Below are positions 52,425 through 61,793 of a DNA stretch of 64,000 nt, in pieces. Numbering within the stretch: position 1 is the first letter of the stretch; each line of letters starts with the position of its first letter. The DNA is taken from positions 1 through 64,000 of the forward strand of contig JAJDUD010000056.1 of NCBI GenBank assembly GCA_022826825.1, read 5' to 3'. The stretch comes from Acidobacteriota bacterium. GTDB taxonomy: Bacteria; Acidobacteriota; Vicinamibacteria; Marinacidobacterales; Marinacidobacteraceae. Made by a program: the position numbers and the translations under genes. The notes beneath the pieces are model-generated. The model made no database searches, was not told where the DNA came from, and worked only from the letters and a program-made list of their open reading frames with translations.

Positions 52425-54623
52425 ATGTTCCCGAGGTTCCCTGGAGTTTCGCCGCATCTTGCGGCGCTCTTCGTCGCCGGCCTCTTCGCCGCCGTTCCTG
52501 CTGCAGCCCAGGAGGAACTGAGCGAAAAGGAGAAGGTCGCGGCGCTCCCGGAGCACTGGCGCGTCTGGTACGAGGAAGAGGTTCCCTATCTCATCACCGA
52601 CCGCGAGAAACGGGTGTTCCTGACGCTCACCTCGGAGCAGCAACGGGACGCGTTCATGGGAGCGTTCTGGAGGAAACGGGACCTGAACCCCTCGACTCCG
52701 GAGAACGAGTTCCAGATCGAGCACTACGAGCGGCTCGACTACGTGAACAACTGGTTCGGGCGGAGCACCTTTCGCCAGGGTTGGCAAACCGACCGCGGCC
52801 GCTACTACATCCTGCTCGGGGCTCCCCGTTCCATCCAGAACTACGAGGCCCGGGACGAGATCTACCCGACGGAACTCTGGTTCTACAACAACTCGGAACT
52901 GAAGCGGTTCGGGCTGCCGGCGTTCTTCTACCTGCTCTTCTGGAGACGGCACGGCGTCGGTGAACTACAGCTCTACGACCCCATATCGGACGGCCCGGCG
53001 GCGCTCCTGACCGGCTATCAGCCGGAGCGCCAGGACTTCCGCGACGAGGTGGAGCGCGCCTACGAGATCCTCTACGAGTTCGACCCCGAAATCGCGAACG
53101 CGGCCATGTCGTTCCGCACCGACGAGCAGGACATCACCCGCTTCCAGGCGGTGCCGTTCGGCTCGCTGTCCCTGCTCGGGGACATCCACGAAGTGCCGTT
53201 CCGGGGCCTCGACGACAGCTACGCCGACCGGCTCGATTTCGAGCGCGGCGCCATCGAGGCCGACTACCTGTTCACCTACGTTCCCGGGCACGGTGCGGTG
53301 GCGGTCCTTCCCGGCCCGGAGAACGCCTCCTTCCTGCACTGGGTCGTCCAGGTGGACGCCCAGTACACCTCCTTCATCCGCAACGAGGATCGCGCCACGT
53401 ATGACACCTCGTTCATCGGCACTGTCGAAGCCGTCCTCCGCGACGACCCCGGGCAGGTCGTCACCGAGTTCCGCAAGGAGTCCTTCGTTTCGCTGACCGA
53501 TGAACAGGCCCGCGGAACCCTGCAGCGGCCGTTTTCCTGGTCTGGAGTCCTGCCGCTGATCCCGGGGGACCACACCGTCCGGATCGTGCTCCGGAACCGG
53601 GCCTGCGGTTCCCGCGACGAGACCGACTGCGCGAAGAGCTACACGCTCGTCGAAACCGATGTCAGCGTGCCCCCGCGTGATGGAACCCCGCGCCTCAGCG
53701 ACCTCGTGCTGGGGCGGCGCATCGAAGCCGGTCCGCCGCAGTACCGGCCGTTCCGCATCGGTTATTCCGGAATCGTGCCGAACCCGCAGGGGGTCTACAC
53801 CGTCGGCGAGAACTTTGTCGGCGCGGTGGCGCCGGAGAGCGCGCCCGACGGGGCGTCCGTCCGCTTCCGGATCGTGAGCCGCGAGCCGCTGACCGATGGC
53901 GAAGTGGTCTATGCGAGCGACGCGTCGGCCGAGCCGGATGCGGCGACCGGTCTCGTGGCGCTCGATTTCTCGCTGATCGACATCGGCGCCGCCCGCTACG
54001 AGTTCCAGGCCGACCTGCTCGACCGGGCCGGCGGCGTGTTATCCACCCGGCGGGCCGAGTTCTCGGTCTCGCCCCGCGGGAACCTGATCGAGGCGGGCTT
54101 CCACGGCACCATGCTTCCCTTCGGCCCGGAGAACCCCGGGTTCACGAGCCTCGCCCTTGCCGAGCAGTTGATGGCGCTCGAACGGAAGGAAGAAGCCCGG
54201 CCGGTGGTCGAGCAGGCGGTCGCCATGGCGCCCCGTCTCGGACGGGCCCGCGAACTCCTCGCCCGGCTCGAGATCGAGGCGGGCAACCCGGCCAGGGTCG
54301 TGGAGCTGCTGGAGCCCGTGTACGCGCACGTCCAGGACCGCTACGGCCTGCTCCGGGTGCTCGGGGAGGCGTACTTCCACCTGGCCCGCTACGAGGAGGC
54401 CGAAGACCTGCTGGCGCGAGCCATCCTGCTGGAGAACCCGGACACCCGGAGCCTCAACCTGCTGGGACTCGCCCGCTTCCAGGTCTCCGACTTCAGCGGC
54501 GCCCGGGAGGCGTTCGAGCGCTCCCTGGCGCTTGACGCGGAACAGCCGCAGGTCGAAGAGGCGCTGACCCGGGTCGGCGAAGCCGAACGCGGCGCCCAGC
54601 CGCGCCAGGAACGGGAGCGCTGA
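52425..54623 (+). CDS. Exported GWxTD-domain protein with C-terminal TPRs
   Basis: 732 aa, signal peptide ending PAAAQEE. The GWxTD domain is at about residues 75-150 with the motif G-W-Q-T-D in FRQGWQTDRGRYYILLG. A beta-rich middle follows and three or four TPR-like repeats close the chain (RPVVEQAVAMAPRLGRARE, DLLARAILLENPDTRSLNLL). GWxTD proteins are typical of Acidobacteriota and Bacteroidota; their function is unknown. Divergent from the TPR/FG-GAP pair. Confidence 0.9.
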   Translation: MFPRFPGVSPHLAALFVAGLFAAVPAAAQEELSEKEKVAALPEHWRVWYEEEVPYLITDREKRVFLTLTSEQQRDAFMGAFWRKRDLNPSTPENEFQIEHYERLDYVNNWFGRSTFRQGWQTDRGRYYILLGAPRSIQNYEARDEIYPTELWFYNNSELKRFGLPAFFYLLFWRRHGVGELQLYDPISDGPAALLTGYQPERQDFRDEVERAYEILYEFDPEIANAAMSFRTDEQDITRFQAVPFGSLSLLGDIHEVPFRGLDDSYADRLDFERGAIEADYLFTYVPGHGAVAVLPGPENASFLHWVVQVDAQYTSFIRNEDRATYDTSFIGTVEAVLRDDPGQVVTEFRKESFVSLTDEQARGTLQRPFSWSGVLPLIPGDHTVRIVLRNRACGSRDETDCAKSYTLVETDVSVPPRDGTPRLSDLVLGRRIEAGPPQYRPFRIGYSGIVPNPQGVYTVGENFVGAVAPESAPDGASVRFRIVSREPLTDGEVVYASDASAEPDAATGLVALDFSLIDIGAARYEFQADLLDRAGGVLSTRRAEFSVSPRGNLIEAGFHGTMLPFGPENPGFTSLALAEQLMALERKEEARPVVEQAVAMAPRLGRARELLARLEIEAGNPARVVELLEPVYAHVQDRYGLLRVLGEAYFHLARYEEAEDLLARAILLENPDTRSLNLLGLARFQVSDFSGAREAFERSLALDAEQPQVEEALTRVGEAERGAQPRQERER

Positions 54624-54659
54624 GCCGCGCGGGATCGTCAATCCCGTGCGAGGCCGGAG

Positions 54660-54836
54660 ATGATCGCTGAACGAATCCGCCAGCTTCCCGACGTGGCGGT
54701 CGGGATCGGCTTCCTGTTGTTCTTCCTCGTGGGCGGCGGTGGCGCTGGAGCCTGGATTCAGTGGCGACTGGAGAGGGTCTCCTGTCAGGTGGATCCATCC
54801 GGCCTGACCAGTCCCTTCATCCCGCTGCCGGATTGA
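54660..54836 (+). CDS. Small single-span membrane protein
   Basis: 58 aa: an N-terminal amphipathic part (MIAERIRQLPDVAVG), one hydrophobic helix (IGFLLFFLVGGGGAGAWIQW) and a short tail ending PFIPLPD. Stop at 54834-54836. The ribosome binding site (GGAG) is too close to the ATG, so the start is not certain. Lies 36 nt after the GWxTD gene on the same strand. No recognised family. Confidence 0.4.
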   Translation: MIAERIRQLPDVAVGIGFLLFFLVGGGGAGAWIQWRLERVSCQVDPSGLTSPFIPLPD

Positions 54837-54845
54837 AGTCGCCGG

Positions 54846-55136
54846 CTAGGGCGCTGGCGCTATCCGTTCGACCTTGATGTCGCTGGTGCGGCGCATTGCC
54901 TGGGCCATGTCGTAGGCGGCCTGCAGGCGGTACCAGGTTTCGGCGCCGCCGCCAAAGGCCTTGTCCAACCGAATGGCCATCTCCGCCGAGATGCCGGCAC
55001 GGGCGTTCACGACGTCCGAGAGCTGTTTGCGGCTGACACCAAGCCGTGCCGCAGCTTCGGTCACGGTAAGCCCGAGCGGCTCCAGGCAGTCGTGGCGGAC
55101 GGAAAGCCCGGGATGGGGCGGGTTCTTCATCGCCAT
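54846..55136 (-). CDS. higA: HigA-family antitoxin
   Basis: 96 aa. A helix-turn-helix reads [20 protein letters not shown], preceded by the HigA-type [15 protein letters not shown] and followed by [15 protein letters not shown] with [16 protein letters not shown]. It binds the toxin and represses the operon. Fourteen nucleotides after the toxin gene, the usual higBA order. Confidence 0.92.
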   Translation of the reverse strand: MAMKNPPHPGLSVRHDCLEPLGLTVTEAAARLGVSRKQLSDVVNARAGISAEMAIRLDKAFGGGAETWYRLQAAYDMAQAMRRTSDIKVERIAPAP

Positions 55137-55150
55137 CTCAAGTTTCTCCT

Positions 55151-55429
55151 TCAGTGGTAATCGGTCAGATCGACATCGGTTGCATCGCCTCCGTCGAACC
55201 GAAAAACGATCCGCCAGTTGGCCGACACCCGAACCGACCAGGTACCGGCAAGCGTGCCCTTGAGCTGGTGCAGATGAAGTCCCGGCACCTTCATGGCGGT
55301 TGGATCGGTGGCCACTTCAAGTCGGGCCAGAATGCGCCCGATCTTGGCGACCTGCTGGGGCGGTAGCCGTCGGGGATCGTCGTTCTCGTAGAGAAGCCGT
55401 AGGCCCTTGTGCCGAAAGCGGACAATCAC
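55151..55429 (-). CDS. higB: HigB/RelE-family toxin
   Basis: 92 aa, GTG start. [20 protein letters not shown] then [14 protein letters not shown] and [31 protein letters not shown] is the HigB ribosome-dependent mRNA interferase fold. Conserved basic and aromatic residues in [11 protein letters not shown] remain, so it is likely active. Forms a pair with higA. Confidence 0.92.
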   Translation of the reverse strand: MIVRFRHKGLRLLYENDDPRRLPPQQVAKIGRILARLEVATDPTAMKVPGLHLHQLKGTLAGTWSVRVSANWRIVFRFDGGDATDVDLTDYH

Positions 55430-55547
55430 CGCGTAAAGTGTAACCTCCCACTTCGCAATCCGCAGGAGTCGCGGCCGGCACGGACCACAGCGTGTCCGCG
55501 GTGTGCCGTCGCCCTTGGCCGTCGCCGGCCAAAGACTTCGCGGCGCG

Positions 55548-57089
55548 CTACTCCGAACCGAGTGCGACGATCGGGTCGAGCCGTGCGGCGCGGCGGGCCG
55601 GACTCACGCCGGCGATCACCCCGGTGAGCAGCGCCACCACGAACGAGATCAGCCCGGCCACCACCGAGACCTCGACCGCCAGCCCGAAGGAGCTCTCGAC
55701 CACCACGGCGGCTACCGCTCCGATCACGACGCCGAGGACACCGCCCGCGGCGCCGAGGAGCACCGATTCCGTGAGGAACTGACTGCCCACGTCTCCGGTC
55801 TGCGCTCCGACCGCCATCCGGAGTCCGATCTCGCGGATCCGCTCGCGTACGGAGAGCAGCATGACGTTCGAGATCCCGATCGCGCCCACGATCAGCGAAA
55901 CGAGCGCGATGGCGAGCAGCAACGCCGACATGGTCCGGCTGGACCGCTCGAGGGTGGCCGCGAGCTGCCGCAGGGTGGTGCGTTCGAGGTTGGGAATGTT
56001 GCCGGCGAGCGTCTCGGCCACCTTCGGGTGAAGCCCCTTGCCGAGCACTTCCGACGCCTGGGTGGTGACGGTGAAATCGTCGGCCTGGGTCTCGCCGATC
56101 CCGTGCCGCTCGCGGAGCAGGTCGGTGATGGACCGCGACACTTCGGTGACTCTTCCGGACGACGCCGCGGTGACGGTGATGGAGTTGAGGTTCGTGGCGT
56201 TGAGCAGCCGGTGGACGGCGGTGAAGGGTGTGTACACGGCGTCGAACTCGTCGTCACCGGGCGCGCCGGGATTCATCCAGTTGGTGCTCACCACGACGCC
56301 GACGACCTCGAAGGCCTGGTTCCAGATCGTGACCTCGCGTCCGACCGGATCCTCGTTCTGGCCGAAGAGCTGATCCCGGGCGACGCTGCCGAGCACCACC
56401 ACCTGGGAGGAGCGCCGCAGTTCGCCGGAACTGAAGAACCTCCCGTGCTGCATCGCGAAGGAACGGCGGATCTGCACGAGGTCCACGTCGGTCCCGTGAA
56501 GGCGCGTGAACCACCGGCGGTCGCCGGCGAAGACCCGGACGCTCTCATGGATGCCCGAAGCGACGTGGGCCACTCCCGATAGCGACGCGATCGCCTCCGC
56601 GTCGTCGCTCGTCAGGGTGGCGGCGGCGCCGAGACCCGCGGCCGAGTCCCCGAGCCGCTCCGCGGCCGTCGGGTGGTCGTGCTTTTCCATCGGGTCGTTT
56701 TCGGGATGCGCCAGCGCGACCGGCTCGATCTTCCGGAGGAGCCGCTCCAGCGCACCTGGCGGAAGGGCCGCCCCGTGGCGCGTCGGTGCTTCGACGCCCC
56801 CGATCGGCCGCTCGCCGCGGGTCCGGTAGTTCCCGGCGGTGATCTCGATCACGTTGAGACCCGCGGCGCGGACCTGGTCCCGGATCGCTCCCTGGGCGCC
56901 CCGCCCGAGGGCGATGGTGGCCATCAGCGCGGCCACCCCGAACGCGAGTCCGAGCAGCGTCAGCGCGGTCCGGAGCGGATAGCGGCGAAGGCTCTGGAAG
57001 GCGGTTTCGAGCGCCGTCCGCCGCTCGGCCGGCATCTCCCGCACCAGGTTCTGGATCTGGTCGCGGTTCAGGGGAATTCGCTTAAGCAC
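55548..57089 (-). CDS. MacB-type ABC transporter permease
   Basis: 513 aa. An N-terminal helix (LRTALTLLGLAFGVAALMATIALG), a long periplasmic MacB-PCD domain of about 250 residues, then three FtsX-domain helices ending with VSPARRAARLDPIVALGSE. MacB/LolCDE-type transporters drive substrates across the envelope by mechanotransmission rather than through-pore transport. Overlaps the ATPase gene by 8 nt. Confidence 0.92.
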   Translation of the reverse strand: MLKRIPLNRDQIQNLVREMPAERRTALETAFQSLRRYPLRTALTLLGLAFGVAALMATIALGRGAQGAIRDQVRAAGLNVIEITAGNYRTRGERPIGGVEAPTRHGAALPPGALERLLRKIEPVALAHPENDPMEKHDHPTAAERLGDSAAGLGAAATLTSDDAEAIASLSGVAHVASGIHESVRVFAGDRRWFTRLHGTDVDLVQIRRSFAMQHGRFFSSGELRRSSQVVVLGSVARDQLFGQNEDPVGREVTIWNQAFEVVGVVVSTNWMNPGAPGDDEFDAVYTPFTAVHRLLNATNLNSITVTAASSGRVTEVSRSITDLLRERHGIGETQADDFTVTTQASEVLGKGLHPKVAETLAGNIPNLERTTLRQLAATLERSSRTMSALLLAIALVSLIVGAIGISNVMLLSVRERIREIGLRMAVGAQTGDVGSQFLTESVLLGAAGGVLGVVIGAVAAVVVESSFGLAVEVSVVAGLISFVVALLTGVIAGVSPARRAARLDPIVALGSE

Positions 57090-57801
57090 CGGGGGTTGCT
57101 CCGTTACCCGAGATGGCCTCGTCCGTGAGAATGCGTCCGTCGCGCAGTTCGACGCTCCGCGAGGCGTACTGCGCCACCTGCCGGTCGTGGGTGATCATGA
57201 TGACGGTCAGCCCGCGTTCGGAATTCAGGCGGGCGAACGTATCGAGGATTTCCCGTCCGGTGCGGGTGTCGAGGTTGCCGGTGGGTTCGTCCGCCAGCAG
57301 CAGGCCCGGCCGGTTGGCGAGCGCCCGGGCGATGGCGACCCGCTGCTGCTGCCCCCCCGAGAGCTGGCTCGGCGCGTGGGTGGCGCGGTCGGAGAGCCGG
57401 ACGGCCTCCAGCGCTTCGGCCGCCTTCTGCCGCCGTTCTTCGCGGCCGGGTCGCTTCGCCCCGTAGAGCATGGGGAGTTCCACGTTCTCGAGGGCGCTCG
57501 CCCGCGCCAGCAGGTGGAAGCTCTGGAAGACGAACCCGATCTCCTCGTTGCGGATGCGCGCGCGCTCGTCGTTTCCGAGCCGGGCCACGTCGCGTCCCAT
57601 GAGCCGGTATTCGCCGGAAGTCGGCTGATCGAGACAGCCGAGGATGTGCATGAGGGTGCTCTTTCCGGAGCCCGACGGGCCGAGGACCGACAGGAACTCG
57701 CCCTTGTTCACCGAAAGCGTCAACCCCCGGAGGGCTTCCACCCGGTGGGTCTCGCTCAGGACGTAGGTCTTGACGAGATCACGGACCTCGATGGCGGCCA
57801 A
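57082..57801 (-). CDS. MacB/LolD-type ABC transporter ATP-binding protein
   Basis: 239 aa from TTG 57801, 6 nt after GGAGGAG; a second TTG at 57807 would sit against the binding site. Walker A GPSGSGKST, signature LSGGQQQRVAIARAL, Walker B LLLADEPTGNLD and the switch His in ITHDRQVA are intact. Partner of the permease that follows. No membrane-fusion protein lies next to them. Confidence 0.93.
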   Translation of the reverse strand: MAAIEVRDLVKTYVLSETHRVEALRGLTLSVNKGEFLSVLGPSGSGKSTLMHILGCLDQPTSGEYRLMGRDVARLGNDERARIRNEEIGFVFQSFHLLARASALENVELPMLYGAKRPGREERRQKAAEALEAVRLSDRATHAPSQLSGGQQQRVAIARALANRPGLLLADEPTGNLDTRTGREILDTFARLNSERGLTVIMITHDRQVAQYASRSVELRDGRILTDEAISGNGATPGA

Positions 57802-57917
57802 TGGCAACTCCTCCGGAATGTGGTTCCTGGCGTCTCAGGGAATCCGCTCGGCGCCCGAAGCGCCGGACCCGGCTCCCATCCGGGAAACCGGGTCCGCGGC
57901 GCGCAGTTCTCGTTGTC

Positions 57918-59600
57918 TCAGTCCTCGTCCATCCCCGTCTCGGCCGGAGCATCGGGGAGCAGTCCTGCGTAGGCATAGACGAAGGTCGCGATCGACTTCT
58001 CGGCCCCGGCCATCCCGTAGACCTCGCCAGCGCCCTCGATCACCCAGAACTCGTTGGCCGCGTGCGCGCCGCCGCCGTGTCCGGCGGCTCCGCCGACGAT
58101 CGGCATCGAGAGGTCGGTTCCGTCCGCGAAGTCCCCGTCCCGGCCGCTGAAGAGGTAGGCCGGCCAGTAGCCGCCGAGGATCGTTTCGCCCTCGATGGGA
58201 TTCCGGTAGCGGATGCCGAAGATGTCGTAGGTGCGCAGCAGGGAGTGCGCCGCCCGGTTGTCATAGCTCGACTTCGACCACGGCACGTCGCCGATGATCG
58301 TCATCTCGACGTCCTCGTAGCCCTGCTCGTCCAGGTAATCCCGGATCTTCTGGACCATGTCCAGACCGTCCATGCTGGGGACGTAGCGCATGTTGTGCTT
58401 GGAGGTGATCCGGTTCGGCAGGATCGCGCCGGCGCCGCCCGGATACATGTTGCCGGCCCAGACGCCGTCCATGTTGAAGGAGATGCCGTACCGGGCGCTC
58501 TTCAGGTAGGTGAGCGGATCGTCGCTGATGAAGCGGGCGACGCCGATGTTCTCGGCGGCGATCGACATGTCGAGGTTCTCGGCGGCGCTCTGGAACATCG
58601 CCTCCTCGGCGTCGTTCAACGGGTCGGCGCCGTCGTAGAAGCCGGGAATCAGCACCCGGTTTCCGTCATCGGTAACCAGTGACGAGAGCATCTTCACGTG
58701 CCGGAGCGCCGGCGCGTCGGTGGAGCGCTTGTGCGCGCCGTGGATGTTGGAGGCCACCGGTCCCCGGCCCCAGCTCGCGCCGCTGGTGGTGAGCTCGATG
58801 TAGACGCAGCCCTCGGAGCCGCCGCCGATCCCGGCGGCGCCGGAGCGGGACTGGGAGCCGAAGCGGTACATCGCATCCGCCTCGCGGAAGAGCTCCGGGT
58901 TCTCCCTGACGAACTGCCGCAGGCCGATGGACATCCGTTCCTCGTCGCCCTCGGCGATGAAGATCAGGTTCACCGGCATGGTCCCGGTGACTTCCAGGAT
59001 GGAATGGAACGCGTTCCACTGCACCATCTGGGGGCCCTTGGAGTTCGTGGCGCCCCGGCCGATCATCACCTTCTTGAAGGGGCCGAACTCGGTGAACTCG
59101 CCGTCGAACGGCGGCAGCACCCAGGCCTCGGGCTGGGTGATGGGCATCGTGTCGTACATCCAGTAGATGAGCAGCGTGCGTTCCGCCCCGTAGTTGCAGT
59201 TCGCATAGACCACCGGGTTGCCGGGCTGTCCCCACTCGGTCATCGGGATCTCGTAGACCTGGGACTGTTGGCAGCCGAGCTGGTCGAAGAAGCCCTTGAC
59301 CATCTGGGCGGACTCGGGGATGCCCTCGCCGGAGTTCGAGATGCTGGGCTGCTGGATCCAGCGGCGGAGGTTCATCACGTGTCCGTCCACGTTGTCGTCG
59401 ATGTACTGGAACACCTCCTGGAGTTCCTCGGGAACCTGGGACAGGTCGGGGGCGATCTCGGTGTCGCCGTCAGCCCGGACGCCGAGCGCCTCGGTTGCGG
59501 GGGCCATGGGGTCCTCCGTCCCGGGCGCTCCACAGGCGAGCAGGCCGAGCCCGGAAACGAGGATCAGAAACAGGCCGAATCGGGTTGCCTTTCGCGTCAT
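57918..59600 (-). CDS. M20-like lipoprotein lacking canonical zinc ligands (copy B)
   Basis: 560 aa, ATG 59598-59600 with GGAG 6 nt upstream. Lipoprotein signal LFLILVSGLGLLAC. Same architecture and same substitutions as copy A: WMYDTMP for HxD, GRGATNSKGP for the bridging Asp, EGDEER kept, GAHAANEFWVIEG kept. Nearly identical to copy C at 60098-61780 and of equal length (1683 nt), so the two arose by recent tandem duplication. Downstream lies the ABC transporter on the same strand, 110 nt away. Confidence 0.85.
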   Translation of the reverse strand: MTRKATRFGLFLILVSGLGLLACGAPGTEDPMAPATEALGVRADGDTEIAPDLSQVPEELQEVFQYIDDNVDGHVMNLRRWIQQPSISNSGEGIPESAQMVKGFFDQLGCQQSQVYEIPMTEWGQPGNPVVYANCNYGAERTLLIYWMYDTMPITQPEAWVLPPFDGEFTEFGPFKKVMIGRGATNSKGPQMVQWNAFHSILEVTGTMPVNLIFIAEGDEERMSIGLRQFVRENPELFREADAMYRFGSQSRSGAAGIGGGSEGCVYIELTTSGASWGRGPVASNIHGAHKRSTDAPALRHVKMLSSLVTDDGNRVLIPGFYDGADPLNDAEEAMFQSAAENLDMSIAAENIGVARFISDDPLTYLKSARYGISFNMDGVWAGNMYPGGAGAILPNRITSKHNMRYVPSMDGLDMVQKIRDYLDEQGYEDVEMTIIGDVPWSKSSYDNRAAHSLLRTYDIFGIRYRNPIEGETILGGYWPAYLFSGRDGDFADGTDLSMPIVGGAAGHGGGAHAANEFWVIEGAGEVYGMAGAEKSIATFVYAYAGLLPDAPAETGMDED

Positions 59601-59744
59601 CGAAATCTCCTTCACGAGTCGAACGGAGCCTGGGCCGCACCCCTGCTTCGAGGGACGGCCAACCCCGGACGATATGTCCCGGCGCGCCGGCCTGTCAAAG
59701 GGCGAAGAGCGCCGGTCAGTTGCCGTGAGAATGCGGCCCAAGCA

Positions 59745-60050
59745 GCAGAAACGGCCTGGAACGCCGACCTCCGGTCGGCACGCGGCCCGCAGGGCCGCAA
59801 CGGCGCGCCGCCAATCCAGCCAGATGGCGTCGCCATCCCGCCCTCCGGGAGGAAGACCGATACGCCATCGCCCGCCGGGGGCGGGCGGTGCCGACCGGAG
59901 GCCAGTTCTCCCGGTGGGGGCCGGCGTGCCAAGCCGGCGGAACCATCTGGCGGATCCGTTCCGCGCCGCCTTGCGGCCCTGCGGGCCGCGTGCCGACCGG
60001 AGGTCGGCGTTCCAAGCCGGCGCGTCATCAGGCGGAGTGGAGGTCAGCCG
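59745..60050. repeat. Cluster of dispersed palindromic repeats between M20-like copies
   Basis: GGAACGCCGACCTCCGGTCG then GC, GCGGCCCGCAGGGCCGC, CGCCCGCCGGGGGCGGGCG, a diverged GTGCCGACCGGAGGCCAG, then AAGCCGGCGGAACCATCTGG, GCGGCCCTGCGGGCCGC and GCCGACCGGAGGTCGGC with GTTCCAAGCCGG. It closely resembles the cluster at 33340-33650, including the AACCATCTGGCGGA segment. No gene seen. Confidence 0.88.
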
Positions 60051-60097
60051 GGTCTCTGCCCTCCAGTGACCTTCACCTCAGGCTGTTGACGCCCGCG

Positions 60098-61780
60098 CTA
60101 TTCCTCGTCCATGCCGGTCTCGGCCGGGGTATCCGGAAGCAGTCCGGCGTAGGCGTAGAGGAAGGTCGCCACCGTCTTCTCGGCCCCGGCCATTCCGTAG
60201 ACGTCGCCAGCGCCCTCGATGACCCAGAACTCGTTGGCGGCGTGGGAGCCGCCTCCGTGACCGCCGGCACCGCCGACGATCGGCATCGAGAGATCGGTTC
60301 CGTCGGCGAAGTCGCCGTCCCGGCCGCTGAAGAGGTAGGCGGGCCAGTAACCGCCGAGGATGGTTTCGCCTTCGATGGGGTCCCGGTAAGGGATGCCGAA
60401 GATGTCGTAGGTGCGCAGCAGGGAGTGCGCCGCCCGGTTGTCGTAGCTGGACTTCGACCACGGCACGTCGCCGATGATCGTCATCTCGACGTCCTCGTAG
60501 CCCTGCTCGTCCAAGTAGTCCCGGATCTTCTGCACCATTTCCAGACCGTCCATGCTGGGGACGTAGCGCATGTTGTGCTTGGAGGTGATCCGGTTCGGCA
60601 GGATCGCGCCGGCGCCGCCCGGGTACATGTTGCCGGCCCAGACGCCGTCCATGTTGAAGGAAATCCCGTAGCGGGCGCTCTTCAGGTAGGTCAGGGGATC
60701 GTCGCTGATGAAACGGGCCACCCCGATGTTCTCGGCCGCGATGGCCATGTCGATGTTCGCGGCGGCGCTCTGGAACATCGCCTCCTCGGCGTCGTTCAAC
60801 GGGTCCGCGCCGTCGTAGAAGCCGGGCACCAGCACCCGGTTGCCGTCGTCGGTGACCAGCGACGAGAGCATCTTCACGTGCCGCAGCGCCGGGGAGTCGA
60901 CGGAACGCTTCCGGGATCCGTGGATGTTGGAGGCCACCGGGCCCCGGCCCCAGCTCGCGCCACTGGTGGTCAGTTCGATGTAGACGCAGCCCTCGGAGCC
61001 GCCGCCGATCCCGGCGGCGCCGGAGCGGGACTGCCGCCCGAAGCGGTACATCGCCTCCGCCTCGCGGAAGAGATCCGGGTTCTCGCGGACGAACTGGCGC
61101 AGGCCGATGGACATCCGCTCCTCGTCGCCCTCGGCGACGAAGATCAGGTTCACCGGCATGGTCCCGGTGACTTCCAGGATGGAATGGAACGCGTTCCACT
61201 GCACCATCTGGGGACCCTTGGAGTTCGTGGCGCCCCGGCCGATCATCACCTTCTTGAACGGGCCGAACTCGCTGAACTCGCCGTCGAACGGCGGCAGCAT
61301 CCAGGCCTCGGGCTGGGTGATCGGCATGGTGTCGTACATCCAGTAGATGAGCAGGGTGCGCTCTGCGCCGTAGTTGCAGTTCGCATAGACCACCGGGTTG
61401 CCGGGCTGCCCCCACTCGGTCATCGGGATCTCGTAGACCTGGGACTGCTGGCAGCCGAGCTGGTCGAAGAAGCCCTTGACCATCTGGGCGGACTCGGGGA
61501 TGCCCTCCCCGGAGTTCGAGATGCTGGGCTGCTGGATCCAGCGGCGGAGGTTCATCACGTGCCCGTCCACGTTGTCGTCGATGTACTGGAAGACCTGCTG
61601 GAGTTCTTCGGGGATCTGCGACAGGTCCGGGGCGATCTCGGTGTCGCCGTCGGCCCGGACGCCGAGCGCCTCGGTGGTGGAGGCCATCGGGTCCTCCATC
61701 TCGGGCGCTCCACAGGCGAGCACGCCGAGCCCGGCGGCGAGGATCACGAACAGGACGAATCGGGTTGCCTTCTGGGTCAT
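60098..61780 (-). CDS. M20-like lipoprotein lacking canonical zinc ligands (copy C)
   Basis: 560 aa from ATG 61778-61780, signal LFVILAAGLGVLAC. Shares almost all of its sequence with copy B, differing by scattered changes that keep the frame. The three altered ligand positions (MYD, TNSK and the lost later Asp) are the same as in copies A and B. Divergent from the DUF885-type peptidase gene. Confidence 0.85.
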   Translation of the reverse strand: MTQKATRFVLFVILAAGLGVLACGAPEMEDPMASTTEALGVRADGDTEIAPDLSQIPEELQQVFQYIDDNVDGHVMNLRRWIQQPSISNSGEGIPESAQMVKGFFDQLGCQQSQVYEIPMTEWGQPGNPVVYANCNYGAERTLLIYWMYDTMPITQPEAWMLPPFDGEFSEFGPFKKVMIGRGATNSKGPQMVQWNAFHSILEVTGTMPVNLIFVAEGDEERMSIGLRQFVRENPDLFREAEAMYRFGRQSRSGAAGIGGGSEGCVYIELTTSGASWGRGPVASNIHGSRKRSVDSPALRHVKMLSSLVTDDGNRVLVPGFYDGADPLNDAEEAMFQSAAANIDMAIAAENIGVARFISDDPLTYLKSARYGISFNMDGVWAGNMYPGGAGAILPNRITSKHNMRYVPSMDGLEMVQKIRDYLDEQGYEDVEMTIIGDVPWSKSSYDNRAAHSLLRTYDIFGIPYRDPIEGETILGGYWPAYLFSGRDGDFADGTDLSMPIVGGAGGHGGGSHAANEFWVIEGAGDVYGMAGAEKTVATFLYAYAGLLPDTPAETGMDEE

Positions 61781-61793
61781 CGGTGTCTCCTTC

